From: Pseudoxanthomonas sp. z9
GTDB taxonomy: Bacteria > Pseudomonadota > Gammaproteobacteria > Xanthomonadales > Xanthomonadaceae
DNA length: 64,000 bases
Direction: 5' to 3'
Assembly (NCBI RefSeq): GCF_006542425.1
Contig: NZ_VFID01000007.1
Span: forward strand, 744,001-808,000
Shown here: in pieces, positions 7,270 through 16,477 of the stretch
How positions within the stretch are numbered: position 1 is the stretch's first letter
How the letters are laid out: each line of letters opens with the position of its first letter
Notes under the pieces: model-generated
Database searches by the model: none
What the model was told of the DNA's origin: nothing
What the model saw: the letters and a program-made list of their open reading frames with translations, nothing else
Translations under genes and position numbers: made by a program

Positions 7270-9969
7270 ATGAATCACCGTAAATCGCTACTCGCCGTCG
7301 CCGTCGCGACGGGCCTCGCGGTCTCCATGCACGCCCAGGCGCAGGATGCGGCCACCCAGCAACAGGCCCAGCCGGCCGCGCAGCAGCAGGCCACCGATCT
7401 AGACACCGTGATCGTCACCGGCATCCGCGGCTCGATGGAAAAGTCGCTGGACACCAAGCGCGAGGCCAATTCCCGCGTGGAAGTGGTCACGGCCGAAGAC
7501 GTCGGCAAGCTGCCGGCCCACAACGTGGCCGACACCCTGCAGCGCCTGCCGGGCGTGAACATCAGTTCGTCCTCCTCCGATGAAGGCGGCTTCGACGAGG
7601 CCGACCGCGTCAGCCTGCGCGGCACCAGCCCCAGCCTGACCCAGACCCTGATCAACGGCCACACGGTCGGCTCGGCCGACTGGTTCGTGCTCAGCCAGGG
7701 CAACAACGTCGGCCGCAGCGTCAGCTACACCCTGCTGCCCTCCGAACTGGTCAGCTCGGTGGAAGTGCACAAGTCCTCGCAGGCCAAGCTGCCCGACGGC
7801 GGCACCACCGGCTCGGTCAACATCATCACCCGCAAGCCGCTGCAGTTCGCCGACAAGATCACCGCCGAAGCCTCGCTGGGCGTGGTCAACGCGGAACAGG
7901 CCGATTCCACCGACCCGCAGATCTCCGGCCTGTTCAACTACAAGAACGACGCCGGCACCTTCGGCGTGATGGTTCAGGCATTCAGCCAGAAGCGCGAACT
8001 GCGCCGCGAAGCGCAGGAAGTCCCGGGCGGCTTCTTCCAGATCTCGGCCACCGATCCGGCGGGCATCAGCAATCCGGATCTGGTCGGCGTCTGGGCGCCC
8101 GGCCTGCTCGGCTCGACCCTGTTCGAACAGACCCGCGAGCGCAAGGGCGGCCTGATCGAATTGCAGTTCAAGCCCAACGACGACCTGACCTTGGGCCTGA
8201 GCGGTTTCCGCTCGGACATGGACGCCAACAACTACAACCGCAACTTCATGATGTGGGGCGGCAATTTCGCCCGCGCGTGGGCTCCGGATCCCGGCTACGT
8301 GGTCAAGGACGGCGTGCTGACCAACGCCACCTACACCGGCCAGGCCGGGCAGAACTACGCGGTGTACGACATGATCTACCGCGAGGCGTCGGCCAAGAGC
8401 GAATACGTCACCTTCGACATCGACTGGCAGATCAACGACAACCTGAGCTCCAAATTCCAGGTCGGCACCACCAGCGGCGAAGGCTCCACGCCGCGCCAGT
8501 TCATCGCCGAACTGAACATGGCCAATGGCGGCGGCGCCAGCTGGACCAGCCATGGCGCCGGCTCGCCGGTGGACTGGAACGTGGGCGGCGATCTGAGCCC
8601 CGCCAGCGCGACGTGGGGCGGCACCTGGGGTAACCAGGAGGTCACCGCGAAGGATGATGAAGACTGGTTCACCGCCGACTTCACCCATTACTTCAATGGC
8701 GGTGTGCTCTCCTCGCTCGACTTCGGTGCGCGTTACGCCGACCACACCCGCGAGGCGCTGTCGCCGGAAGGCGCCAGCCCCGGGGCAGGTATCTGGGACG
8801 CATTGCAGAATGGCGCTACCGCGCCGTATCCGGGCGGCTTCGCCAGCAGCATCGGCGGCAGCTTCCCGCGCAACCTGTGGTACTTCACGCCCGGTGCGCT
8901 GAAGGACGCGATCATCAACAACTCGACGTGGCTGTACAACAACGATGGTCCGACCGGTCGCCACAACTACGGCGCCGAGTGGAAGGTGGAGGAGAAGAAC
9001 CTCGCCGCCTATATCCAGGCCAACTTCGTCGGCGACAACTGGAGCGGCAACATCGGCCTGCGCTACGTCAACGTCGACCAGGACATCAGTTCCTACCAGG
9101 CCGTCGCCAACGCGGCCAATGCCGATGTCTCCAGCCTGTTCGGCCAGTGGATCCGCAAGTTCACCAACAACAAGCACAGCCGTGTCCTGCCCAGCGCGAA
9201 CATCAAGTTCGACATGGGCGAGAACCTGGTGTTCCGCTTCGCCGCCTCGCAGACGCAGACCCTGCCCGACTTCTCCGCGCTGGGTGCTTCGTCCTGGGGC
9301 TCGGATCTGAACCGCACCGGTGGCGGCGGCAATCCGAACCTGGATCCGGTGGTCTCCACCAACTTCGATGCCAACATCGAGTGGTACTTCATGCCGCGCG
9401 GCCTGCTGTCCGTCGGCGCCTACTCGATGAACATGAAGGACTACGTCGCCTTCGGCACCGAAAAGCAGATGCTGTTCAGCGAACTGACCAACCAGCTCGA
9501 GGAATACCTGGTGTCCGTGCCGGTCAACTCCGACGGCAAGGTCACCGGCGTGGAAGTGGCCTACGAGCAGCCGATCGGTGACAACTTCGGCGTGGTCGCC
9601 AACTACACCTACGCCAATGGCAGCACCTCGCACACCTGGGCCGACGGCAGCGACAACCTGCTGGGCACCTCGAAGAATACCTACAACGTGGGTGCCTACT
9701 TCGAGAACGAAACCTTCGGCGCACGCGTCAGCTACACCCGCCGTTCCTCGTTCCTGATCGGCCTGTCCGGCGCCAATCCGTACTACCAGGATGACTTCGG
9801 CACCCTGTCGGCGGCGCTGAGCTACAAGTTCAACGACCACCTGAGCTTCTCGCTGGATGCGCTGAACCTCAACGACCCGACCATCAAGTACTACCAGAGC
9901 GCGGCGATCCCGACCTCGTTCTACAGCAATGGCCGCCAGTACTACTTCAATGTCCGCCTGAAGTTCTGA
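7270..9969 (+). CDS. TonB-dependent outer-membrane receptor 1 (amino sugar / chitooligosaccharide uptake)
   Basis: This 899-residue protein has a signal peptide (cleavage near residue 24, after AQA), a TonB box LDTVIVTG at residues 44-51, a plug domain (ETAEDVGKLP-like segment, LQRLPGVNISS, VSLRGTSPSL) and a C-terminal beta-barrel ending in the Phe of VRLKF. It belongs to the large TonB receptor subfamily abundant in Xanthomonas and Caulobacter that take up carbohydrates. An excellent GGGAGAG ribosome-binding site precedes the ATG. Its position after the sugar kinase and the shared NagR-type operator point to GlcNAc or chitooligosaccharides as ligand, which is inference. Confidence 0.93.
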   Translation: MNHRKSLLAVAVATGLAVSMHAQAQDAATQQQAQPAAQQQATDLDTVIVTGIRGSMEKSLDTKREANSRVEVVTAEDVGKLPAHNVADTLQRLPGVNISSSSSDEGGFDEADRVSLRGTSPSLTQTLINGHTVGSADWFVLSQGNNVGRSVSYTLLPSELVSSVEVHKSSQAKLPDGGTTGSVNIITRKPLQFADKITAEASLGVVNAEQADSTDPQISGLFNYKNDAGTFGVMVQAFSQKRELRREAQEVPGGFFQISATDPAGISNPDLVGVWAPGLLGSTLFEQTRERKGGLIELQFKPNDDLTLGLSGFRSDMDANNYNRNFMMWGGNFARAWAPDPGYVVKDGVLTNATYTGQAGQNYAVYDMIYREASAKSEYVTFDIDWQINDNLSSKFQVGTTSGEGSTPRQFIAELNMANGGGASWTSHGAGSPVDWNVGGDLSPASATWGGTWGNQEVTAKDDEDWFTADFTHYFNGGVLSSLDFGARYADHTREALSPEGASPGAGIWDALQNGATAPYPGGFASSIGGSFPRNLWYFTPGALKDAIINNSTWLYNNDGPTGRHNYGAEWKVEEKNLAAYIQANFVGDNWSGNIGLRYVNVDQDISSYQAVANAANADVSSLFGQWIRKFTNNKHSRVLPSANIKFDMGENLVFRFAASQTQTLPDFSALGASSWGSDLNRTGGGGNPNLDPVVSTNFDANIEWYFMPRGLLSVGAYSMNMKDYVAFGTEKQMLFSELTNQLEEYLVSVPVNSDGKVTGVEVAYEQPIGDNFGVVANYTYANGSTSHTWADGSDNLLGTSKNTYNVGAYFENETFGARVSYTRRSSFLIGLSGANPYYQDDFGTLSAALSYKFNDHLSFSLDALNLNDPTIKYYQSAAIPTSFYSNGRQYYFNVRLKF

Positions 9970-10000
9970 TCGCGACAATCTGACAGAGCGCTCCCTCTGC

Positions 10001-10030
10001 AGGGCCTGGATTCGTCCAGGCCCTTTTTTT
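10001..10030 (+). terminator. Intrinsic terminator after TonB receptor 1
   Basis: AGGGCCTGGA and TCCAGGCCCT form a 10-base perfect stem with a short loop, followed by eight T residues. It closes the kinase-receptor 1 transcript. Confidence 0.9.
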
Positions 10031-10031
10031 T

Positions 10032-10792
10032 GCTCGCCATTCCGGACTACGGGCGACGGAAAGCCGGCCGGGCCTCGATTGGCCCTGACACACCCGGTTC
10101 GAGATCGCCTGCGGAACCACTCAAGACGCGACCTGCGATGTGCGGGGCACGCGCTCCAATCCCCGGGCATGGCGGCAGTCCGCACCGACGGGCGATGACG
10201 ACCGCGCGGACTGAAGACGGCGGCACCGTGGCCCCATCCAGCCGATGCGAATACACCCTGCGTATTCGTCGGCGGATAGCCGCGCAGCCGCCGCGCGGCC
10301 GCGCTGTACGCGAAGCACCAATCCCGCGCATGTCGAGCGTGCTGGCGATTCGCGTGGACAAAGGCGCTTCCACCGGGCCGGCAGGAATGCGCTGTTGATG
10401 GACCCGACGACCTTGAAAGACGTACCCCACCTTCCCTGTTGCATGCCGGCACCTGGCGCGGTTTCAACAGCCCGCACCTCGTGCCGAATCGCACCGGTCA
10501 ACCTGCGGGACGGGACATACCGACCGATGCCATCGATTCACCGGCGGCACCGCGCCTGGGACGCCCTGTCTTCATACGCGCCACTTGGAAGGGGCGGCTG
10601 CTTCCGAGTGGCTCACAGAGGATTTCGTGCCAGATAATTTTTTACAAGCAAGCGCGCAGAAACGACAATTTCCGGGGATTCATAGGGGCATTTCCGGACA
10701 CATCAGTGCAGGAAGTAACAAAAACCCAGTTAAATCAACCATTTTCTTGGTGCGGCGCAGCACATATTTTGTGAAAATTTTTTGCAATTTGC
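10032..10792. other. 761-base gene-poor stretch before receptor 2 promoter
   Basis: Only short open frames with no recognisable motifs are present, and none has a convincing ribosome-binding site. The first 580 bases are GC-rich; from about 10620 the sequence becomes clearly AT-rich. I recognise no gene, mobile element or repeat here. It may be decayed sequence left from the duplication that produced the second operator-kinase-receptor unit. Confidence 0.5.
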
Positions 10793-10822
10793 TTGACAAC
10801 GTTGTCAGCGCTCTCCCACACT
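10793..10822 (+). promoter_or_regulatory. Operator-promoter of TonB receptor 2
   Basis: TTGACAACGTTGTCAG (palindromic core TGACAACGTTGTCA, 10794-10807) is followed after 18 bases by CACACT (10817-10822). This duplicates the arrangement at 6002-6031. The distance from the operator to the conserved ACATGTGGGGAGACGTGTGG block is 69 bases in both leaders. Confidence 0.75.
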
Positions 10823-10832
10823 CGGCTTCGAA

Positions 10833-10852
10833 GGGAGCCTGAGGGGGCTCCC
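10833..10852 (+). other. 5' UTR hairpin of the receptor 2 transcript
   Basis: GGGAGCC (10833-10839) pairs with GGCTCCC (10846-10852) around a 6-base loop. It has the same offset from the operator as the 6043-6063 hairpin but a different stem sequence. Confidence 0.55.
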
Positions 10853-10865
10853 GTCTGCGGGACAT

Positions 10866-11159
10866 GTGGGGAGACGTGTGGCTGCCATCACCAATCCAGC
10901 GCCCAAGGCGGAAACGCGACTGCGGGAACAGTCCATGTCCCCGGCCACCGCGATGACCTGCGTCCCCGTCCGCGCGGGCGTGATGCGTACCACCAACGCC
11001 TTTTTCCGGCCGGCCATCGCCATGGGTGGCCGGATCTCCGCCCGCGAAGCACCGCAACGCAAACCGTTTGAACGCATTCCCGCGACGCTGGCCGTGCAGG
11101 GGCAACGGGACGTCGCCGACGCCCTCTGTTGGCAGCCCGGCCGGATCGCACCTCGGTAA
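10866..11159 (+). pseudogene. Remnant of a second glucokinase-family gene
   Basis: The 97-codon frame begins MGRRVAAITNP, nearly identical to MGRRVVAIANP at the start of the intact kinase frame. A VRAGVMR segment then matches VRVGLVR of the kinase. The C-terminal part, with FERIPATL and GQRDV..AL.W, aligns with LERIPVKL and GQLGV..AS.W at the kinase C-terminus. About 250 residues in between are missing, including the ATP-binding and catalytic motifs, so no kinase activity is expected. The upstream DNA matches the kinase leader as well. The frame may still be translated as a leader peptide, since the GGGGAGA site before GTG is intact. Confidence 0.72.
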
Positions 11160-11253
11160 GACAACGGCGAGTTGCCCGCCGTGGGAGTCAGGCAACCGCA
11201 CGACCCGTCAGCAAGACGGGCCGATCACAAAAAATCATGATGGGAGAGACAGC

Positions 11254-13947
11254 ATGAGCCACCGCAAGACCGCACTATCCGCCGCAATCGTGATGTGCCT
11301 GAGCATCAGCGCGCACGCGCAGGATGCCGCCCCGGCGCAGGCCGCCGCCGACACCGGCGAAGCCGTCGAACTGGACAAGGTCGTCGTCACCGGCATCCGT
11401 GCCAGCCTGCAGAAGTCGCTGGAAACCAAGCGCAACGCCGATGCCATTGTCGACGTGATCACCGCCGAGGACGTCGGCAAGTTCCCCGCCACCAACGTGG
11501 CCGAGGCGATGACGATCATTCCCGGCGTGGCGATCGACCGCGCGTTCGGCCAAGGCGAGAAGGTCAGCATCCTCGGCACGGATCCCGCGCTCAACCGCAC
11601 CCTGCTCAACGGCCAGTCGGTCGCGTCCGGCGACTGGAACATGTCCGAATTCCCGACCCGCACCTTCAACTACTCGCTGCTGGCACCGCAGCTGGTGGGC
11701 AAGGTGGAGGTGTTCAAGTCGCCGGAAGCGCGCCTGGAGGAAGGCTCGATCGGCGGCACCGTGATGGTCAGCACCCGCAAGCCGCTGGATCTCGATCGCG
11801 ACATCGTGATCGCCGGCCAGGTCGGCTTCAACCGCAATGATCGCGTCGAGCATACCGATCCTTCGGCCTCGCTGCTGTTCGGCTGGAAGAACAAGGCCGA
11901 CAATTTCGGCGTGATCGTGTCCGTGCAGAAGGATGACGAGAACATCCGCCGCGATGGCATCGAGTCCTACAACATCGTCCGCGCCAGCGCCTACCGGCCC
12001 TCGATCGCCAACGGCAACTGCACCGGCACCTGCGCCGACACCATCAACGCGAACCCCAATGCGATCGGCCCGAACTCGACCGCCGCGCATTTCTTCGAGC
12101 AGGAGCGCCAGCGCAAGACCTACACATTGAGCGTGCAGGCGCGTCCGGTCGAGCAGCTGGACATCGAGTTCAACGCCTTCAAGATCGATGCCAGCTACGA
12201 TCACATGGCGCAGCCGATGTTCCTCAACCAGGGCAATGCCGGCAACAGCCTGGACAAGCTGACCGACCTGACCATCGAGAACGGCGTCATCACCCGCGGC
12301 ACCATGCGCAACGGCCTGGCGATTTTCGACATCCAGAACCGCCGCGCCACCACCAAGTCCAAGACCTACGATCTGAAAGCCACCTGGAACGACGAGCGCT
12401 GGTTCGCCAGCACCCAGCTCGGTTCGACCAAGGCCGACGCCGGCCCAAAGCAGGTATTCGGCGAATTCCTGTCGCGCGTGGACTACAGCTGGGACATCTC
12501 CGGGTCGCCAAGCCGCCCCGGCAGCGTGACCTTCCACGGCGCCAACCCGTTCAATACGCCTGAACTGTTCACCATCCAGGGCTGGGGCGGCAACGTGGTC
12601 GAGAAGCCGACGGTCGACAAGGAAAAGTATGGTCAGCTGGATTTCGGCATCAAGCTCAACTCGCCAATCTACCTGCTGCGTTTCGGCTACAAGCAGCGCG
12701 ATCACCACACCAGCCAGATCCAACGTGGTGTCGGCCTCAATACAGCGCTTTCGCCGAGTGCGGCCATGTTCAACCCGCGCAAGCTTCCCGGCAACTTCCT
12801 GAGTGGTTTCAGCGGCTATGGCGCGCTGAAGGACCGCTTCACCATCGATGGCTGGGCACTCTACGACTGGGCGATGAGCGGCGCCTGGCTGCCCGCCGGT
12901 TCACCGATGCCCGAACTCTCCCCCTTCAGTTCCAACGAGTTCGCCCGCAATACCTGGTCCATCGACGAGGACACCCAGGCCGCGTACGTGCAGGCCGATT
13001 TCAGCTTCGACCGCCTGCGCGGCAACATCGGCGTGCGCTATGTCCGTACCGAAGTGACCTCGGGCGCCTTCGAGTGCAATACGGGCAACGCGAACTGCGT
13101 CGTCAACCTGGCGCCGGAGCAATATGCCAGCGCCTACACCGCGGTGAGTCGCAAGAACAAGTTCAACAACGTCCTGCCCAACCTGAACCTGATCTACGAC
13201 CTCAACGACGAGATGGTCCTGCGCTTCTCGGCGGCCAAGACCATGGCCCGTCCCAACTACACCGATCTGTCGAGCTACATCTGGCTGTCGGATCAGAGCC
13301 TGACCGGCGGCGGCGGCAATCCGGATCTGGATCCATACAAGTCGACCAACCTCGACCTCTCCGCCGAATGGTACTTCGCGGAGAACGCGATTCTGGCGGC
13401 GTCGGTGTTCTACCGCGACATCGAGGACTACGTCCTTCAGGTCACCAAGCCGGAAGTCCACTACAACCAGAACCTCGACCGCATGGACACCTTCCTGGTC
13501 GCGCGCCCGCAGAACGCGGGCAACGCCAAGGTGAAGGGCGTTGGCCTGGCCTATCAGCAGGATATCGGCGCCGGTTTCGGCATCCTGGCCAACTACACGT
13601 TCTCCGACGGCGAGGCCGACGGCGGCCGCCCGCTGCCGTTCAACTCCGAGCACCAGTTCAACATCAGTCCGTACTTCGAACGCGGCGACTGGTCGGCGCG
13701 CGTGACCTACGGCTGGCGTGACAAGTACTTCACCCGCGCGATCGGCGGCGTGGACACCTGGACCAAGGAATACGCCTCGCTCGACGCCTCGGTGGGCTAT
13801 CGGGTCAACGAGTCGCTGTCGCTGCAGATCAATGGCATGAATCTGCTGGACGAAACCTACCATAGCTACATCGGCACGGAAAAGCTGACCAACGGCGCCT
13901 ACAAGACCGGCAGGCGCTTCCTGCTGACGATGCGCTACGACTTCTGA
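11254..13947 (+). CDS. TonB-dependent outer-membrane receptor 2 (amino sugar / chitooligosaccharide uptake)
   Basis: This 897-residue receptor has a signal peptide (cleaved near residue 22, SISAHA), TonB box LDKVVVTG at residues 40-47, a plug with TAEDVGKFPATNVAEAM and VSILGTDPALNRTL, and a C-terminal barrel ending MRYDF. The start was placed at 11254, since the open frame further upstream lies in the kinase remnant region and the ATG follows the same TGGGAGAGAC site as receptor 1. The two receptors share leader and plug motifs but diverge in the barrel, so they may take different chain lengths or forms. Regulation by the LacI-family protein is inferred from the operator. Confidence 0.93.
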   Translation: MSHRKTALSAAIVMCLSISAHAQDAAPAQAAADTGEAVELDKVVVTGIRASLQKSLETKRNADAIVDVITAEDVGKFPATNVAEAMTIIPGVAIDRAFGQGEKVSILGTDPALNRTLLNGQSVASGDWNMSEFPTRTFNYSLLAPQLVGKVEVFKSPEARLEEGSIGGTVMVSTRKPLDLDRDIVIAGQVGFNRNDRVEHTDPSASLLFGWKNKADNFGVIVSVQKDDENIRRDGIESYNIVRASAYRPSIANGNCTGTCADTINANPNAIGPNSTAAHFFEQERQRKTYTLSVQARPVEQLDIEFNAFKIDASYDHMAQPMFLNQGNAGNSLDKLTDLTIENGVITRGTMRNGLAIFDIQNRRATTKSKTYDLKATWNDERWFASTQLGSTKADAGPKQVFGEFLSRVDYSWDISGSPSRPGSVTFHGANPFNTPELFTIQGWGGNVVEKPTVDKEKYGQLDFGIKLNSPIYLLRFGYKQRDHHTSQIQRGVGLNTALSPSAAMFNPRKLPGNFLSGFSGYGALKDRFTIDGWALYDWAMSGAWLPAGSPMPELSPFSSNEFARNTWSIDEDTQAAYVQADFSFDRLRGNIGVRYVRTEVTSGAFECNTGNANCVVNLAPEQYASAYTAVSRKNKFNNVLPNLNLIYDLNDEMVLRFSAAKTMARPNYTDLSSYIWLSDQSLTGGGGNPDLDPYKSTNLDLSAEWYFAENAILAASVFYRDIEDYVLQVTKPEVHYNQNLDRMDTFLVARPQNAGNAKVKGVGLAYQQDIGAGFGILANYTFSDGEADGGRPLPFNSEHQFNISPYFERGDWSARVTYGWRDKYFTRAIGGVDTWTKEYASLDASVGYRVNESLSLQINGMNLLDETYHSYIGTEKLTNGAYKTGRRFLLTMRYDF

Positions 13948-13988
13948 TGATTTGCACTTTCTGCCTTTGACAGCTATTTGTCTCTCCA

Positions 13989-14020
13989 CGGGCTCAATCC
14001 TGATTGAGCCCGATTTTTTT
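13989..14020 (+). terminator. Intrinsic terminator after TonB receptor 2
   Basis: CGGGCTCAAT and ATTGAGCCCG form a 10-base stem with a 4-base loop, followed by ATTTTTTT. Confidence 0.9.
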
Positions 14021-14061
14021 GGGGGAATGGACATTCATTCCCGACGAGGAACGAATCGACG

Positions 14062-16371
14062 ATGAGTACCAAGATGATTCACCGGGCCGGCCTGCTCGCG
14101 GGTCTTCTCGCAGTCGCATTGCCCGCCATGGCGCAGGGACCGGTGACGGCCACGCCGGGTCTGTCGCTGATCCCCCTGCCCGCGCGGGTCGATGCCGGGG
14201 AGGGCAACTATCCGCTTGGCGCCAGGACGATGCTGCACGCGCAGGACGACACTGCCCGTATCGTGGCCCGGCAGTTCGCGGCGATGCTGGCGGCGAGCGG
14301 CCTGCGTGCGCCCGAACTCATGCCGGCAGGCGCGGCCGCCAGCGGCGGCATCCGCTTCGCCATCACCACCGATTTGCCGGGCGACTCTCCGGAACGCTAT
14401 CGCCTGTCCGTGAACCAGGACGGCGCGACGATCCTGGCCGCAGACGCACGTGGTCTGTTCTATGGCGCGGTCACCCTGTGGCAGCTGGCCAGCCAGGGCG
14501 ATGGCAAGTCGATACCTGCCGTCGACATCCAGGACGCCCCCCGCTTCCCCTGGCGCGGCTTCATGCTCGACTCCGCGCGGCATTTCCAGTCGCTCGACGA
14601 GATCAAGCAGATCCTCGACACCATGGCGCTGCACAAGCTCAACACCTTCCACTGGCACCTGACCGACGACCAGGGCTGGCGCATCGAGATAAAGAAGTAT
14701 CCGAAACTGACCGAGGTCGGCGGCTGCCGGGTCGCGGCAGGCGACGCGGGGGTCGGCGCGGATGGCCAGCCGAAACCCTATTGCGGCTTCTACACCCAGG
14801 ACCAGATCCGCGAGATCGTGAAGTACGCGGCGGACCGCCACATCACCGTGCTGCCGGAAATCGATGTGCCCGGCCACGCGCAGGCCGCCATCGCCGCCTA
14901 TCCGGAGCTCGGCGTACTCGGATCCACTCCACCGGTCTCCAACCAGTGGGGCGTGCACAGCTATCTGTTCAATACCGAGGAAAGCACAATCACTTTCCTG
15001 GAGGATGTGCTGACCGAGGTGATCGCGCTGTTCCCCGGGCGCTACGTGCACGTCGGTGCGGACGAGGCGGTTAAGATCCAGTGGGAGAACTCGGCGCGCA
15101 CGCAGGCACGCATCCGCGAACTCGGCCTGAAGAACGAGTTCGAGATGCAGAGCCACATCATCAAGCGGCTGGAGAAATTCCTGGAAGCCCACGATCGCCG
15201 CCTGATCGGCTGGGACGAAATCCTCGAAGGCGGCCTGCCGCCGGAAGCCACGGTGATGTCCTGGCGCGGCACCGAAGGCGGGCTGGAAGCCGCCACCCAG
15301 GGCCACGACGTGGTGATGACGCCCAAGTCGCACCTGTACCTGGACTACCACCAGACCACCTCGCCGAACGAGCCACCAGGCCGACCGACCCAAGTGCCGC
15401 TGGACAAGGTCTACGGTTTCGAGCCGGTGCCGGAAGCGCTCGCGCCGGCGCTGCGCCACCACATCCTCGGCCTGCAGGCCAACGTGTGGACCGAACACAC
15501 CCGCTACTACGCGCGCCTGCAGCATCATCTGTATCCGCGCCTGGCCGCCCTGGCCGAAGTGGGCTGGACGCCGGCGGCACGCAAGGACTACGACGACTTC
15601 CTCAAGCGTCTGCCCACGCAGTTGCAGCGCTACCGGTCACTCGGCATCGCCTACGCGCAGACGCCGTTCGAGGTGGTGGTCACCGCGCAGGAACAGCGCG
15701 CGGCCGGCCAGGCGCAGGTCACGCTGGCCAATCCGCTGGGCTATGAGATCCGCTACACCGTGGATGGCAGCACGCCTGCCTCGACCTCAGCGCGCTACAC
15801 GCAACCGTTCGTGGTGACGCCGCCCGCGCAGGTACGCGCCGCCGCCTTCTTCGACGGCAAGCCGCTGGCCGATGCAACCGGACAGTTGGTGGATCGCGAC
15901 TGGCTGCTGCGCCGGACCAGTGACGCGCTGACCACCTGTCCGGAAGGCGGCCGCCTGCTGCTGCGGCTGGAGGATGACGGCCCGCGCGACGGCGCGCGCG
16001 CGATGTTCAACGTCACCATCTTCAATCCATGCTGGCAATGGCCGCAGGCGGATCTGGCCGGCATCGCGAAACTGCAGGTGCGCGCCGGGCGCATTCCGTA
16101 CTACTTCCAGCTGGCGCACGACGAGGTCAACCGCAAGTTCGAGCCGGCGCATTCGGCGCATGGCGAACTGCTGGTCCGCGCCGGCAGTTGCAAGGCCGAG
16201 CCGTTCGCCACGGTGCCGCTGCCGGCCCGGCCCGGCGCCGATGGCTTCGTGACGCTGGATGCGGCACTGCCGGCCGGAATGAGCGGCAAGCAGGACCTGT
16301 GCCTGGTGTTCACCGGCGACACGCGCCCGGAGATGTGGGTACTGGACGAGGTACGACTGGTACCGCGCTGA
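14062..16371 (+). CDS. GH20 beta-N-acetylhexosaminidase with C-terminal extension
   Basis: This 769-residue exported enzyme (signal peptide ends near AMAQ, residue 23) splits terminal GlcNAc from chitooligosaccharides. An N-terminal GH20b domain is followed by the catalytic barrel with WRGFMLDSARHFQ, HWHLTDDQGWRIEIKKYP and the HVGADE motif, whose catalytic Asp-Glu pair is D334-E335. A chitobiase-type C-terminal segment (YEIRYTVDGSTPASTSARY, around residue 565) and a further domain of about 155 residues (612-769) follow; the latter resembles no domain I can name with certainty and may bind carbohydrate. It lies after receptor 2 and a terminator, so it has its own promoter, but its product feeds the nag pathway. 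Confidence 0.94.
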   Translation: MSTKMIHRAGLLAGLLAVALPAMAQGPVTATPGLSLIPLPARVDAGEGNYPLGARTMLHAQDDTARIVARQFAAMLAASGLRAPELMPAGAAASGGIRFAITTDLPGDSPERYRLSVNQDGATILAADARGLFYGAVTLWQLASQGDGKSIPAVDIQDAPRFPWRGFMLDSARHFQSLDEIKQILDTMALHKLNTFHWHLTDDQGWRIEIKKYPKLTEVGGCRVAAGDAGVGADGQPKPYCGFYTQDQIREIVKYAADRHITVLPEIDVPGHAQAAIAAYPELGVLGSTPPVSNQWGVHSYLFNTEESTITFLEDVLTEVIALFPGRYVHVGADEAVKIQWENSARTQARIRELGLKNEFEMQSHIIKRLEKFLEAHDRRLIGWDEILEGGLPPEATVMSWRGTEGGLEAATQGHDVVMTPKSHLYLDYHQTTSPNEPPGRPTQVPLDKVYGFEPVPEALAPALRHHILGLQANVWTEHTRYYARLQHHLYPRLAALAEVGWTPAARKDYDDFLKRLPTQLQRYRSLGIAYAQTPFEVVVTAQEQRAAGQAQVTLANPLGYEIRYTVDGSTPASTSARYTQPFVVTPPAQVRAAAFFDGKPLADATGQLVDRDWLLRRTSDALTTCPEGGRLLLRLEDDGPRDGARAMFNVTIFNPCWQWPQADLAGIAKLQVRAGRIPYYFQLAHDEVNRKFEPAHSAHGELLVRAGSCKAEPFATVPLPARPGADGFVTLDAALPAGMSGKQDLCLVFTGDTRPEMWVLDEVRLVPR

Positions 16372-16426
16372 CACGGCGGGCGGGCTCGCCATGCGTTGGT
16401 GAGGGAACCCTCCGCCCCTCACCCCG

Positions 16427-16455
16427 CCCCCGTTCGCTACGCGGACGGGGGTTTT
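16427..16455 (+). terminator. Terminator between hexosaminidase and vanZ-like gene
   Basis: CCCCCGTTCGC and GCGGACGGGGG form a strong stem around TAC, followed by TTTT. It sits in the convergent gap and mainly serves the hexosaminidase transcript. Confidence 0.8.
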
Positions 16456-16477
16456 CCTGTCCGTGCCGGACTTCCGC

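Noticed and set aside
10030-10398. 122-codon open frame after the receptor 1 terminator
   Set aside because: No ribosome-binding site, Arg/Pro/Ala-rich composition and overlapping frames on both strands; nothing recognised.
7399-10494. 1031-codon open frame on the minus strand
   Set aside because: It is antisense to the whole TonB receptor 1 gene, follows its codon pattern in GC-rich DNA and shows no family motifs.
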